From an uncultured Gammaproteobacteria bacterium (GTDB lineage Bacteria; Pseudomonadota; Gammaproteobacteria; Steroidobacterales; UBA11654), in contig CACJRN010000012.1 of assembly GCA_902595845.1 (NCBI GenBank), forward strand, positions 1 through 48,152: DNA of 48,152 bases. The letters run 5' to 3'. Shown in pieces: positions 25,107 through 33,358 of this stretch (its first letter is position 1; every line of letters begins with the position of its first letter). The notes under the pieces were generated by a model. That model saw only the letters and a list, made by a program, of their open reading frames with translations. It did not search any database and had not been told where the DNA came from. The position numbers and the translations under genes are program-made.

Positions 25107-26455
25107 TGGATCCATTCGAAAACCAAGAACACATATACAGCATTTCCGAATTAAATGATGAGGTGGCCTCAACTTTGACAGAGGCTTTTGGTGTTATTTG
25201 GGTTGAAGGAGAAATATCAAACCTAATGCGGTCTGCAGCAGGTCATGTTTATTTCTCACTCAAAGATGAGTCAGCCAGTGTTCGTTGCGCCATGTTTAGG
25301 ATGCAAAATCAGTCTCTTGATTTTGAATTAAGAGACGGCATGCAGATACTTGCAAGGGCAAAAGTGGGTCTCTATAAACAGAGAGGCGAATTTCAACTAA
25401 TTGTAGAGTATGCAGAGGAAAGCGGTGAGGGTTTACTAAGACAAAGGTTTGAGCTTCTAAAACAAACACTACAGAAAGAGGGCTTATTTGATGAGCTTCA
25501 TAAAAAACCTCTCCCAAAAATGCCTAAAACAATAGGACTGGTCACCTCACCGAAAGGTGCTGCAGTGCAAGACATAATAAAAACAATTAAGAGACGTTAT
25601 CCAATTGTGAGAGTCATTGTCTACCCTACTCTCGTTCAAGGCAATGAGGCCACAAAGAAAATTGCTTCAGCAATAGATATTGCTAATCAGAGAGATGAAT
25701 GCGATGTCATCATCATAGCCAGGGGCGGTGGCTCACTTGAAGACCTTTGGTGCTTTAATGAAGAATTGGTTGCGCGTTCAATCTTTCATTCTAAGATCCC
25801 TATTATCTCAGGCATTGGTCATGAAACAGACTTCACCATAACGGATCTGGTTGCTGACCTAAGGGCCGCTACTCCTACAGCAGCAGCTGAAATTGCACTT
25901 CCTACGACAAGCGAGATCGTCGATCGCTTAAACCGCTATATATTTGATATCACTCAACTCATTGACTATAAAGTTAATCACTTTAGACATCAGCTAAAAT
26001 CTGCATCTCTTCGAATGCAGGCAAGTCACCCACAGTCGAAACTACAATTCAATATGCAAAAGCTTGATCTCATCAATGAAAAAATGCAAAAACTGCCAAT
26101 GATGCAAGTAAGAGATCTAAAAAATATCTTTAAAATCTCTTTTTCAAAACTTCTCGCATCTAATCCCAAAATCAATATTGAAGCTGAAAGACAAAATCTT
26201 GAAATGAAAAATATGGCACTATCAAATGCCATCATTGGTCTTATTGAAAGCAAAAGAAATCGTTTCTCAGTTATGACAGCTCAATTGGAAGGAGCATCAC
26301 CACTTCAGTCATTGAGTAGGGGTTATGCACTTGTGACAAATGAAGATGGTCGAAACATAAAATCGGTAAAAAAGATTAAAACAGGAGCGTCTGTTAAGAC
26401 AAAATTATCAGATGGATCTTTTGTATCGAGGGTTGAAAAGATCGACTCAGATTGA
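25106..26455 (+). CDS. xseA: Exodeoxyribonuclease VII large subunit
   Basis: XseA is the catalytic subunit of the single-strand exonuclease ExoVII. The 449-residue protein has the N-terminal OB fold (SISELNDEVASTLTEAFGVIWVEGEISN), the nuclease domain with KTIGLVTSPKGAAVQDI near residue 128, and ARGGGSLEDLWCFNEELVARSI with GIGHETDFTITDLVADLRAATPTAAAE. A long coiled-coil region and the C-terminal SPLQSLSRGYALV segment follow. I use the ATG at 25106; a TTG at 25091 lies upstream of the -10 box and is rejected. No xseB is present in the window. It ends two bases from the convergent der gene. Confidence 0.96.
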   Translation: MDPFENQEHIYSISELNDEVASTLTEAFGVIWVEGEISNLMRSAAGHVYFSLKDESASVRCAMFRMQNQSLDFELRDGMQILARAKVGLYKQRGEFQLIVEYAEESGEGLLRQRFELLKQTLQKEGLFDELHKKPLPKMPKTIGLVTSPKGAAVQDIIKTIKRRYPIVRVIVYPTLVQGNEATKKIASAIDIANQRDECDVIIIARGGGSLEDLWCFNEELVARSIFHSKIPIISGIGHETDFTITDLVADLRAATPTAAAEIALPTTSEIVDRLNRYIFDITQLIDYKVNHFRHQLKSASLRMQASHPQSKLQFNMQKLDLINEKMQKLPMMQVRDLKNIFKISFSKLLASNPKINIEAERQNLEMKNMALSNAIIGLIESKRNRFSVMTAQLEGASPLQSLSRGYALVTNEDGRNIKSVKKIKTGASVKTKLSDGSFVSRVEKIDSD

Positions 26456-26457
26456 TG

Positions 26458-27858
26458 CTATTTCTTTTTCTTTCTTATGCGGATGATTCGCCTTCTTTTT
26501 TTCCACTGACGAGTGGTTAGTTTATTTCGCTTTCCTGCGAAGGGGTTATCACCGTCTTTAAAAATCAATCTAATCGGCGTCCCTTTAAATTGAAATGCCT
26601 TTCGAATCTGTGACTCTAAGAATCTCTTATAGTTGTCTCTTAACTTACTGGTTTGCGTTCCATAAATAATAAATGTAGGAGGCTGATGATTAACCTGTGT
26701 TGCGTACTTCAGCTTAATTCTTCTGCCTTGAACATAAGGCGGTGGTTTGGTTTCCGTGAGTTTTTCGATCAAAGTGGAAATCTTTGATGTTGGAACATCT
26801 TGCATCGAACTTTTTGCAGAATCAATTGCTGTATCAATCGTTTTCTCAAGCTGCATGGACTTTAATGCTGAAATCTCAACCGTCTCGATAAAACTGGCAA
26901 ATTTTAGCCTACGCTTGATTTGTCTATCTAAATATTCTTTTTGTTCATCATCCAAAAGATCATACTTGTTCAAAGCAATGCAAAACGCTCTTCCAGAATT
27001 AATAACCAGTCCAATCAGTGAAAGATCTTGATCTGTTATACCCTCTAAAGCATCAATGATGACAATGACTGAATCGGCTAAATCTATGGCCTGGAGTGCT
27101 TTAACAACACTGAATTTTTCAATGGTTTCATTAACTTTTTTCTTTCTCCTAATACCTGCTGTATCAATCAGAACAAGCGGTATATCTCGATAATTAAAAT
27201 CAATGAATATGCTGTCCCTTGTTGTCCCAGGTCTATTCTGAGTGAGCACTCGTTCTTCTTTAATGAAAGAATTAATAAAAGTTGATTTACCAACATTTGG
27301 CCTTCCAACCAAGGCTATTGACATCTCGTTTTCATCTAATTCACGAGCAGTTGAATCAATATCGGGTTGATCGATTTTTTGTTCAATCAAGCCAATCAAA
27401 TCAGCACAGTTATCACCCCTTTTTGCCGAAATAGAAACCATTTCTTTGAAACCCAAGCTATGAAAATCAGCCTCTAAGCCTTCACTCGACATGCCTTCAA
27501 CTTTGTTCACAACTAAAATTGTTTCTTTGTCTTTTTTTCTCAGATCAAGTGCTACCTCGCGATCGCTGTTAGCAAGTCCCTCACGGCCATCAACCACAAA
27601 ACAGACTAAATCTGCTTCCTCAATCGCGGTCTCAGTTTGCTCTTGAATGGTCTGAGACAAATCACCATGATCAAAGTCTAGCCCACCAGTATCGATGACT
27701 ATGAGATCATTTTTTTCAGATTGAATATGACCATATATTCGATCTCGAGTCAGTCCCTGAATATCAGCAACAAGTGCAGCAGAGGTTCCTGTCAGCTGAT
27801 TGAATAGAGTGGATTTCCCGACATTCGGTCTTCCGACTATGGCAACAATTGGTAACAT
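26458..27858 (-). CDS. der: Ribosome-assembly GTPase Der (EngA)
   Basis: Der has two tandem GTPase domains and acts in 50S assembly. G1 motifs are GRPNVGKSTLFN at the start and GRPNVGKSTFIN near residue 187. DTGGLD and DTAGIRRKKKV are the two G3 motifs, and NKVEG and NKYDLL the two G4 motifs. The C-terminal KH-like domain begins about residue 365 with PPYVQGRRIKLKYATQ. A basic tail (RQWKKRRRIIRIRKKKK) ends the protein. Length 466 is normal. GAGGG lies nine bases before the start. It is the last gene of the trmJ-to-der operon. Confidence 0.97.
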   Translation of the reverse strand: MLPIVAIVGRPNVGKSTLFNQLTGTSAALVADIQGLTRDRIYGHIQSEKNDLIVIDTGGLDFDHGDLSQTIQEQTETAIEEADLVCFVVDGREGLANSDREVALDLRKKDKETILVVNKVEGMSSEGLEADFHSLGFKEMVSISAKRGDNCADLIGLIEQKIDQPDIDSTARELDENEMSIALVGRPNVGKSTFINSFIKEERVLTQNRPGTTRDSIFIDFNYRDIPLVLIDTAGIRRKKKVNETIEKFSVVKALQAIDLADSVIVIIDALEGITDQDLSLIGLVINSGRAFCIALNKYDLLDDEQKEYLDRQIKRRLKFASFIETVEISALKSMQLEKTIDTAIDSAKSSMQDVPTSKISTLIEKLTETKPPPYVQGRRIKLKYATQVNHQPPTFIIYGTQTSKLRDNYKRFLESQIRKAFQFKGTPIRLIFKDGDNPFAGKRNKLTTRQWKKRRRIIRIRKKKK

Positions 27859-27873
27859 GACATGGCCCTCATC

Positions 27874-29073
27874 TTATCGTGAAGATTGATCAGGGGCTTT
27901 TACGGAAAAAAGATTGCCGCCATCTGTTTGTACATATATTGAGTCACCTATTGCCAGTGGTGACGATGTGATTTTATCTGATCCAATACTGGTTCTTTGA
28001 AGAATTTCACCATCTTCTTTGCTCAACCAATGAAGGTAACCTTCAAGATCACCGATGACAATGGCATCACCAATAATTGTAGGTGCACTTGGATAACGAT
28101 GAAGCAGTGTTTCTTTTTGCCATACTTCTCGACCAGTAAACCTTGAAAATGCTCTGACCGTCCCATCCGCTTCAGATGCATATACAACATCATCATCGAC
28201 ATCCATTCCAGAGTATAGCGAAGCCTCGGTTAGCCAAATGATATTGCCACTTTCAATTGCCAATGCTGCCAACGCACCTTGATAACTTCCGGCATAGACT
28301 TCATTCCCAAAAATAACGAGTGGCGCATCGATGTCGCTCACTTTTTCAATTTCTGTTCTACCTCCGGGTGGAGTCAACATGGTTTCCCAGAGAAGGCTGC
28401 CATCAGTTAAGTCATAGGCCGTAATCTTTCCATCATCGAAGCCACATATGACTGCATTTGATATCACAACCGGTGCCGATGTTCCTCTCAAGCTCAGCCT
28501 TGGCACATCATGAGAAGAAGTCCATTGAATACTGCCATCATTTACTGAATAAGAAGCAAGATTTCCATCCACTGAACGGACAAATATTGAATCATCTTTG
28601 ATGGCAACGGGTGCCAGTATTTCACTCGATACCTCACTAGTCCAAATCATTTCCCCTGTCATTGAATCAATACTGATAAGCTCACCATCATTGGTTCCAA
28701 GGACCAAGATTCCATTGCGATAAGTTGGACCAGCTGTAAATGCCATTTCAAAACTCTCTCTCCATAGTTTTTTACCGGTTTTCATATCGATGGCTATTAA
28801 ATTTCCATCAAAGCTGGCAGCGTAAATTGTTTCTCCGTCTGTATCAGGCCTCAACATCAGGTCCAAGCCTTCATGGCCCTTACCAATCGATGTTTTCCAT
28901 CCTCTATCTACATCCAACATAGGAGTAAAATCAACCAACTCTGCTGGCTGATCAAATGCCTCTTCTTCATCTCCTCCAAAAAATGAGCATCCTTGAATAA
29001 ATAGAAATAGACCAAGCGCTGTAACAAGCCTCATAGAAAAAAAAGATGCCTGAATTCTATCTTTCATATTCAT
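27874..29073 (-). CDS. bamB: Outer-membrane assembly lipoprotein BamB
   Basis: BamB is the eight-bladed propeller lipoprotein of the BAM complex that inserts outer-membrane proteins. The N-terminus holds a lipoprotein signal ending FLFIQGC (Cys29 from the first start). The rest is a run of PQQ-like blades with motifs such as GNLIAIDMKTGKKLWRE and GELISIDSMTGEMIW. The length is right and the context between yfgM and der is conserved in gammaproteobacteria. A shorter start (Met14) would give a more usual signal-peptide length. Confidence 0.95.
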   Translation of the reverse strand: MNMKDRIQASFFSMRLVTALGLFLFIQGCSFFGGDEEEAFDQPAELVDFTPMLDVDRGWKTSIGKGHEGLDLMLRPDTDGETIYAASFDGNLIAIDMKTGKKLWRESFEMAFTAGPTYRNGILVLGTNDGELISIDSMTGEMIWTSEVSSEILAPVAIKDDSIFVRSVDGNLASYSVNDGSIQWTSSHDVPRLSLRGTSAPVVISNAVICGFDDGKITAYDLTDGSLLWETMLTPPGGRTEIEKVSDIDAPLVIFGNEVYAGSYQGALAALAIESGNIIWLTEASLYSGMDVDDDVVYASEADGTVRAFSRFTGREVWQKETLLHRYPSAPTIIGDAIVIGDLEGYLHWLSKEDGEILQRTSIGSDKITSSPLAIGDSIYVQTDGGNLFSVKAPDQSSR

Positions 29074-29729
29074 TATGATTGGTTGTCTTGATCCTCATTG
29101 ACTTGATTAATCTGCTCGGACTTCATTTTTGTAAAATCATATGCAAATGATCCAGGAGTAAGTGTTTCGAGTGCGATTTCATATGCAATCTTGGCATTTG
29201 CCTGATCACCAATTCCTATATATGCATCACCTTTAATGATTTCAAATTGTGCCCTAAATGCTTCTGGTACCTCTTCTCCAAGCATATCGAGCGCAGCTTG
29301 AAACTCACCTTTTTCTATATATATTCTTGCAATTCTTTGCCTTGCAACCATAGAAAAATTCTCATCATCTGACTGTTCTAAAACAAATTCGAGTTGTATG
29401 ATCGCATTGTCATAATCAAGGTCATCCATGTAAAGCTTTGCCATCGATAAATGACTTTGAATTTGATAGGCCGATCCTGAAAAATCATTGTCCATCTGCT
29501 GAAGAATGGTTTGAGCTTGAGACAACCTTTGCTGCCTGACAGCAAACTCCATCTCGCCGTAGAGTCTTGAAGCATTCTCAGCCTGTTTTAAATTGCCTTC
29601 TTGATAGTACTGCAGTCCAAATACACCAGAAATTGCGATACCGAATGATGCAATAATGAACAAGCCATTATCTTTGAGCCATTTCTTAACGATCTCTGCT
29701 TGTTGTTGATCTGTTAAATTATCATTCAT
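29073..29729 (-). CDS. yfgM: YfgM-family TPR ancillary protein
   Basis: A 218-residue inner-membrane-anchored periplasmic protein. A charged cytoplasmic head (DQQQAEIVKKWLKDNG) precedes one membrane helix (FIIASFGIAISGVFGLQYY), then TPR-type helices to the end (LEFVLEQSDDENFSMVARQRIARIYIEKGEF). In E. coli YfgM works with PpiD at the Sec translocon. It overlaps bamB by one base and follows hisS by 18 bases, as in other gammaproteobacteria. Confidence 0.92.
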   Translation of the reverse strand: MNDNLTDQQQAEIVKKWLKDNGLFIIASFGIAISGVFGLQYYQEGNLKQAENASRLYGEMEFAVRQQRLSQAQTILQQMDNDFSGSAYQIQSHLSMAKLYMDDLDYDNAIIQLEFVLEQSDDENFSMVARQRIARIYIEKGEFQAALDMLGEEVPEAFRAQFEIIKGDAYIGIGDQANAKIAYEIALETLTPGSFAYDFTKMKSEQINQVNEDQDNQS

Positions 29730-29747
29730 AACTTTATTCTCTATATA

Positions 29748-31022
29748 TTAGACGCCGATTTTATCAGCGATGCTTTCTAGAAGCTTATCCTGTGAGATGG
29801 TTTCTTGGTCACCACCTTCTTTCATTAACTTTATACCAATCGTATCATTCTCGATCTCTTCATCGCCTAGGATGAGAGCGATATCAGATTCTGCACGATC
29901 AGCCCGCTTAAACTGTTGCTTGAAGCTTCCACCATCTTGATTCAGCTCAAGAACACAATCCTCAAATTGATCTCTAATCATCTCTGCCAACTCTGAGGAC
30001 TTTGCTTCTGCCTGGTCGCCAACAGCAACGAGATAAATTTTTGGGTGCCCATTCTGATCTTTTTTACCTGATAGTTCAACCAGTTCAACCAGTCTTTCAA
30101 AACCAATTGCACATCCGATTGCAAAAACATCCTTGCCACCAAGTTGTTTGACCAAATCATCATACCGGCCTCCTCCACAAACCGTGGCTTGAGCGCCGAG
30201 TTTATCCGTCGTCCATTCAAATACTGTTTTCGTGTAATAATCCAATCCTCTGACCAGTCGGGGGTTGAGAACATATTGAATGCGATGGCCATCTAGATAT
30301 TCAAGTAAACCATTGAAGTGATCTTCTGATTCTTGATCCAAGTGATCATTCATTTTAGGTGCTGAATGAATGACATCAGCCATCTCTGGATTCTTGCTAT
30401 CCAAAATCCGCATTGGATTTTTTTCCAATCGTAAGATCGAGTCCTCATCAAGAGAGTCTGTGCGATCGTTAAAATATTCAACAAGGATGGCACGATATCC
30501 TTTTCTTGACTCTGCTGTTCCCAATGAATTCAGTTCCAATTGAATGTCTTCGACTCCCAGTTTTCTCCATATCCTAGAAGTCAGAAGGATGAGTTCAGCA
30601 TCGATTCCTGGTCCTTCATATCCAAATGCTTCCATATTGACCTGATGGAATTGACGATAACGCCCTTTCTGAGGTCTCTCATAACGGTACATGGGGCCCA
30701 TAGACCAGAATTTTTGCGTTTGATTGTGAAAAAGACCATGCTCTATGCCTGCCCTGACAACTCCAGCTGTAGCCTCCGGCCTGAGAGAAAGTGATTGTTC
30801 TTTGCGATCAAGAAACGAATACATCTCCTTTGAAACGACATCTGTTTGCTCCCCTATTGTTCTTTGAAAGAGTTCCGTTCTCTCAAGAAGCGGCGTCCTT
30901 ATCTCCTGAAAAGCATAATTCGATAAAATTTTCTTGACGGTTGATTCGACTGACTGCCAAAGCTTTAACTCTGCCGGAAGCAGTGTTGGCATTCCCCTAA
31001 TGGATTTGATTTTCTCAGTCAA
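29748..31022 (-). CDS. hisS: Histidyl-tRNA synthetase
   Basis: Charges tRNA-His. The 424-residue class II synthetase starts KIKSIRGMPTLLPAE. Motif 2 is PMYRYERPQKGRYRQFHQVNMEAFG near residue 105. The histidine-A motif is LVRGLDYYTKTVFEW near residue 255, and motif 3 ends IGCAIGFERL. A C-terminal anticodon-binding domain follows. The start is TTG (31020-31022), because the homology runs right to it. No ribosome binding site is visible, but the 36-residue ORF upstream stops six bases earlier, which could supply ribosomes by coupling. Confidence 0.96.
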   Translation of the reverse strand: MTEKIKSIRGMPTLLPAELKLWQSVESTVKKILSNYAFQEIRTPLLERTELFQRTIGEQTDVVSKEMYSFLDRKEQSLSLRPEATAGVVRAGIEHGLFHNQTQKFWSMGPMYRYERPQKGRYRQFHQVNMEAFGYEGPGIDAELILLTSRIWRKLGVEDIQLELNSLGTAESRKGYRAILVEYFNDRTDSLDEDSILRLEKNPMRILDSKNPEMADVIHSAPKMNDHLDQESEDHFNGLLEYLDGHRIQYVLNPRLVRGLDYYTKTVFEWTTDKLGAQATVCGGGRYDDLVKQLGGKDVFAIGCAIGFERLVELVELSGKKDQNGHPKIYLVAVGDQAEAKSSELAEMIRDQFEDCVLELNQDGGSFKQQFKRADRAESDIALILGDEEIENDTIGIKLMKEGGDQETISQDKLLESIADKIGV

Positions 31023-31028
31023 AATTGA

Positions 31029-31139
31029 TTAGTTATGGGACATATACATACCGACCAAAGTCAGCAGAAAAAGTCCTGCGCAGACTAACGCTATCACTCT
31101 GAGTGCAACCAAATGCTCTGTTTTTCCTTCATTTGACAT
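31029..31139 (-). CDS. 36-residue single-pass membrane protein (unannotated-type small ORF)
   Basis: The reading frame encodes a short polar N-terminus (MSNEGKTEHLVALR), one hydrophobic helix of about 18 residues (VIALVCAGLFLLTLVGMY) and a four-residue tail. GGAG sits seven bases before the ATG, and the stop is six bases before the hisS start, so it is well placed in the operon between rlmN and hisS. In many gammaproteobacteria pilF, rodZ and ispG occupy this position; RodZ and PilF are membrane-associated. This could be a remnant or an independent small membrane protein. Function is unknown. Confidence 0.65.
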   Translation of the reverse strand: MSNEGKTEHLVALRVIALVCAGLFLLTLVGMYMSHN

Positions 31140-31160
31140 GTGTTTTCTCCGTTTAAGGTA

Positions 31161-32243
31161 TTAATGTAATGTTTTTTTTAATTTTTGTCTCAGTGTTTTC
31201 TTGGCGAGATTCATCACTTGACCTGATAATTGTCCACAGGCAGCTTGAATGTCATCGCCTCTAGTTTTTCTAATGGTTGTCATTATCCCAGATTCCAAAA
31301 GGATATTCCTAAAATCATTGATCTGTTTCTGATCAGTTGGTTTAAATTTAACGCCTGGAAAGGGGTTGAATGGAATCAAGTTAACCTTCGCAGGTTGACC
31401 TTTTAAAAGTTTTGAGAGTTGCTTTGCATCATTCAGTGAGTCATTCACATCCTTCAGCATCGTGTATTCAAATGTAACAGATCTGAGATTTTGAACATTT
31501 GCATAGTGCCAACAAGCATCCAATAATTCACTGATTGGGTGCTTACGATTAATGGGAACAAGTTCATCTCTTAACTTGTCATTAGCAGCATGCAAAGACA
31601 CAGCGAGCGATACCCCGACTTCCTCAGAGAGTTTATATAGCTGTGGTACCAACCCCGATGTACTAACAGTAATCCTGCGTCTAGAAATATTAAACCCATG
31701 TGGATCATTAAGTATTTTGATTGCCTTAATCACCTCAGGGTAGTTTGCAAGTGGTTCACCCATACCCATAAAAACGATATTGGTCAGCCTGCCTTCATCG
31801 AGTTCTCCTCTTGCCAATAATACTTGGCCAATGATCTCGCTTGAACTCAGATTTCTATTGAAGCCCTGATGACCTGTGGCACAAAATGGGCAGTCGATTA
31901 GACATCCAACCTGACTAGAGATACAAAGTGTCCCTCTTTTATCCTCAGGTATAAAAACTGTTTCGATGATTTGATTGTCTTTCTTTCCAATTAACCACTT
32001 TTGTGTACCATCTTCTGAAAGTTCATTCTGCATTGCGGCATCAAAATCCAAGCTGCAGCTTTGATTAAGATGACTCCTCAGCTCTAAATTGAAATTGGTC
32101 ATGAGATCAAAGTCAAAAATATGCTTTGCGTAGATCCATTGCATCAATTGCTTTGCCCTGTAGTCCTTCTCATCAATTTCATTAAAGAAACTGACAAGAT
32201 CCTCTAGAGGCATGCCTAGGATATTTTGACGTTTGGTTGTCAA
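31161..32243 (-). CDS. rlmN: Dual-specificity rRNA/tRNA adenine-C2 methyltransferase RlmN
   Basis: RlmN methylates A2503 of 23S rRNA and A37 of some tRNAs using radical SAM chemistry. The 360 residues contain the radical-SAM cluster motif CLIDCPFCATGHQGF (three Cys near residues 112-119) and FMGMGEPLANY near residue 170. Also present are VSLHAANDKLRDELVPINRKHP and the C-terminal RGDDIQAACGQL, whose Cys forms the methyl-enzyme intermediate partner. The position between ndk and hisS is conserved. Confidence 0.97.
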   Translation of the reverse strand: MTTKRQNILGMPLEDLVSFFNEIDEKDYRAKQLMQWIYAKHIFDFDLMTNFNLELRSHLNQSCSLDFDAAMQNELSEDGTQKWLIGKKDNQIIETVFIPEDKRGTLCISSQVGCLIDCPFCATGHQGFNRNLSSSEIIGQVLLARGELDEGRLTNIVFMGMGEPLANYPEVIKAIKILNDPHGFNISRRRITVSTSGLVPQLYKLSEEVGVSLAVSLHAANDKLRDELVPINRKHPISELLDACWHYANVQNLRSVTFEYTMLKDVNDSLNDAKQLSKLLKGQPAKVNLIPFNPFPGVKFKPTDQKQINDFRNILLESGIMTTIRKTRGDDIQAACGQLSGQVMNLAKKTLRQKLKKTLH

Positions 32244-32254
32244 TTTATATTGGG

Positions 32255-32653
32255 CTAACCAAAGAAATATTCGATCTCGACAGCTGCCGTGTCTGGCCCA
32301 TCTGAACCATGAACTGCATTCCTTTCTATGCTTTCAGCAAAATCTTTTCGAATGGTTCCTTCTTCTGCATCTTCTGGATTTGTTGCGCCCATTAGCTTCC
32401 GGTTAAGGTTGATTGCATCTTCACCTTCAAGTACTTGCACCATAACCGGTCCAGAAGTCATATAATCAACCAAGTCATTAAAGAAAGGTCTTTCTTTATG
32501 AACGGCATAAAATCCTTCTGCTTTTTCTCGACTCAGATGCAACATTTTTGCTTCGACGATTTTTAGGCCTGCTTTCTCAAAACGAGAATAAATCTTGCCA
32601 ATGATATTCTTTTCAACGCCATCTGGTTTGATAATCGATAATGTTCTTTCCAT
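32255..32653 (-). CDS. ndk: Nucleoside diphosphate kinase
   Basis: Balances nucleoside triphosphates. The protein is 132 residues, slightly shorter than the usual 140-143, with the standard [16 protein letters not shown] start, the active-site His in [17 protein letters not shown] near residue 114, and the ATP-binding segment [17 protein letters not shown]. It ends at EYFFG, missing a few C-terminal residues compared with E. coli, which is common. It sits between iscA and rlmN with gaps of 11-18 bases. Confidence 0.97.
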   Translation of the reverse strand: MERTLSIIKPDGVEKNIIGKIYSRFEKAGLKIVEAKMLHLSREKAEGFYAVHKERPFFNDLVDYMTSGPVMVQVLEGEDAINLNRKLMGATNPEDAEEGTIRKDFAESIERNAVHGSDGPDTAAVEIEYFFG

Positions 32654-32671
32654 TGCCTTATCCTTTATTGA

Positions 32672-32995
32672 TTAGATATTGAAACTTTCACCGCAACCAC
32701 ACTCACCAGCGGCATTTGGATTCTTAAACTTAAATACTTGATTGAAGCCTTCTTCAATGAAGTCAATTTCAGTTCCATTAATCAACTCCACGCTTTCAGG
32801 ATCTACCACAACAGAAACATCAGAAAAAGTCATAACCTGATCGTCGCTTGAAATATCTGATGCATAATCCAATACATAGGAATATCCATTGCAGCCAGTG
32901 GGTTTAATACTGATCCTAAGACCCTTGGCATCAGGATTATTTGAAAGATTTGCTCGAAATCTTTTGATTGCATTCTCTGTAATTGAAAGTTCCAT
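32672..32995 (-). CDS. iscA: A-type iron-sulfur carrier
   Basis: A 107-residue HesB/IscA-family protein with the three conserved cysteines: TGCNGYSY near residue 34 and the C-terminal GECGCGESF. These bind iron or a cluster for delivery to apoproteins. It lies three bases after the IscU-like gene and before ndk. By position it is iscA; ErpA has the same motif, so the exact paralog is not certain. Confidence 0.9.
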   Translation of the reverse strand: MELSITENAIKRFRANLSNNPDAKGLRISIKPTGCNGYSYVLDYASDISSDDQVMTFSDVSVVVDPESVELINGTEIDFIEEGFNQVFKFKNPNAAGECGCGESFNI

Positions 32996-32998
32996 AAA

Positions 32999-33358
32999 TT
33001 AAGCCCTCTTGAGATGCTTTATACATCCTTTTAAAGCATCTTCCAACAAAAAAAGACGGTCTTGCTTTGTTTTTGGGAGATTAATAATCTCAGCATATTC
33101 ATTGATGTTTTGTGTTTCGAGCTCTTGAACAGATTTATTTTGCAAATCACTGATGAGCATTGATGTGATCGAAATCAAATGCGGACAACCATGAACTTGA
33201 TAATATAATTCGGATTTTCCCTCTTCATCCAAGCGTGAGAAGAGCTTCAACCACATTCCATTTGAACTTGATACTTCCTCAACAATAAATCCGTCTTCCA
33301 TACTGGAATCTTGCATGACATGACTGGTATCAAAGAAAGCCTCTTTTTGGTTCATCAA
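32999..33358 (-). CDS. Divergent IscU/NifU-N-like scaffold lacking most cluster ligands
   Basis: The 119-residue product sits exactly where iscU should be, between iscS and iscA, and overlaps iscS by ATGA. Its second half follows the IscU pattern: a G-C-P segment (Cys58) at the Cys63 position of E. coli IscU, a helix, then INLPKTKQDRLFLLEDALKGCIKHL, which matches the LP...(C)S..LAEDAIKAA region. The Cys106 position is not Cys, and the Cys37 loop is absent. Only Cys58 and Cys112 remain. It may be an adaptor or regulator of IscS rather than a true scaffold. This assignment is inference from pattern and position. Confidence 0.7.
   Translation of the reverse strand: MMNQKEAFFDTSHVMQDSSMEDGFIVEEVSSSNGMWLKLFSRLDEEGKSELYYQVHGCPHLISITSMLISDLQNKSVQELETQNINEYAEIINLPKTKQDRLFLLEDALKGCIKHLKRA

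Noticed and set aside
27874-29073. BamB as a second PQQ dehydrogenase
   Set aside because: It has a lipobox, no haem or PQQ-ligand motifs and the conserved yfgM-bamB-der context.
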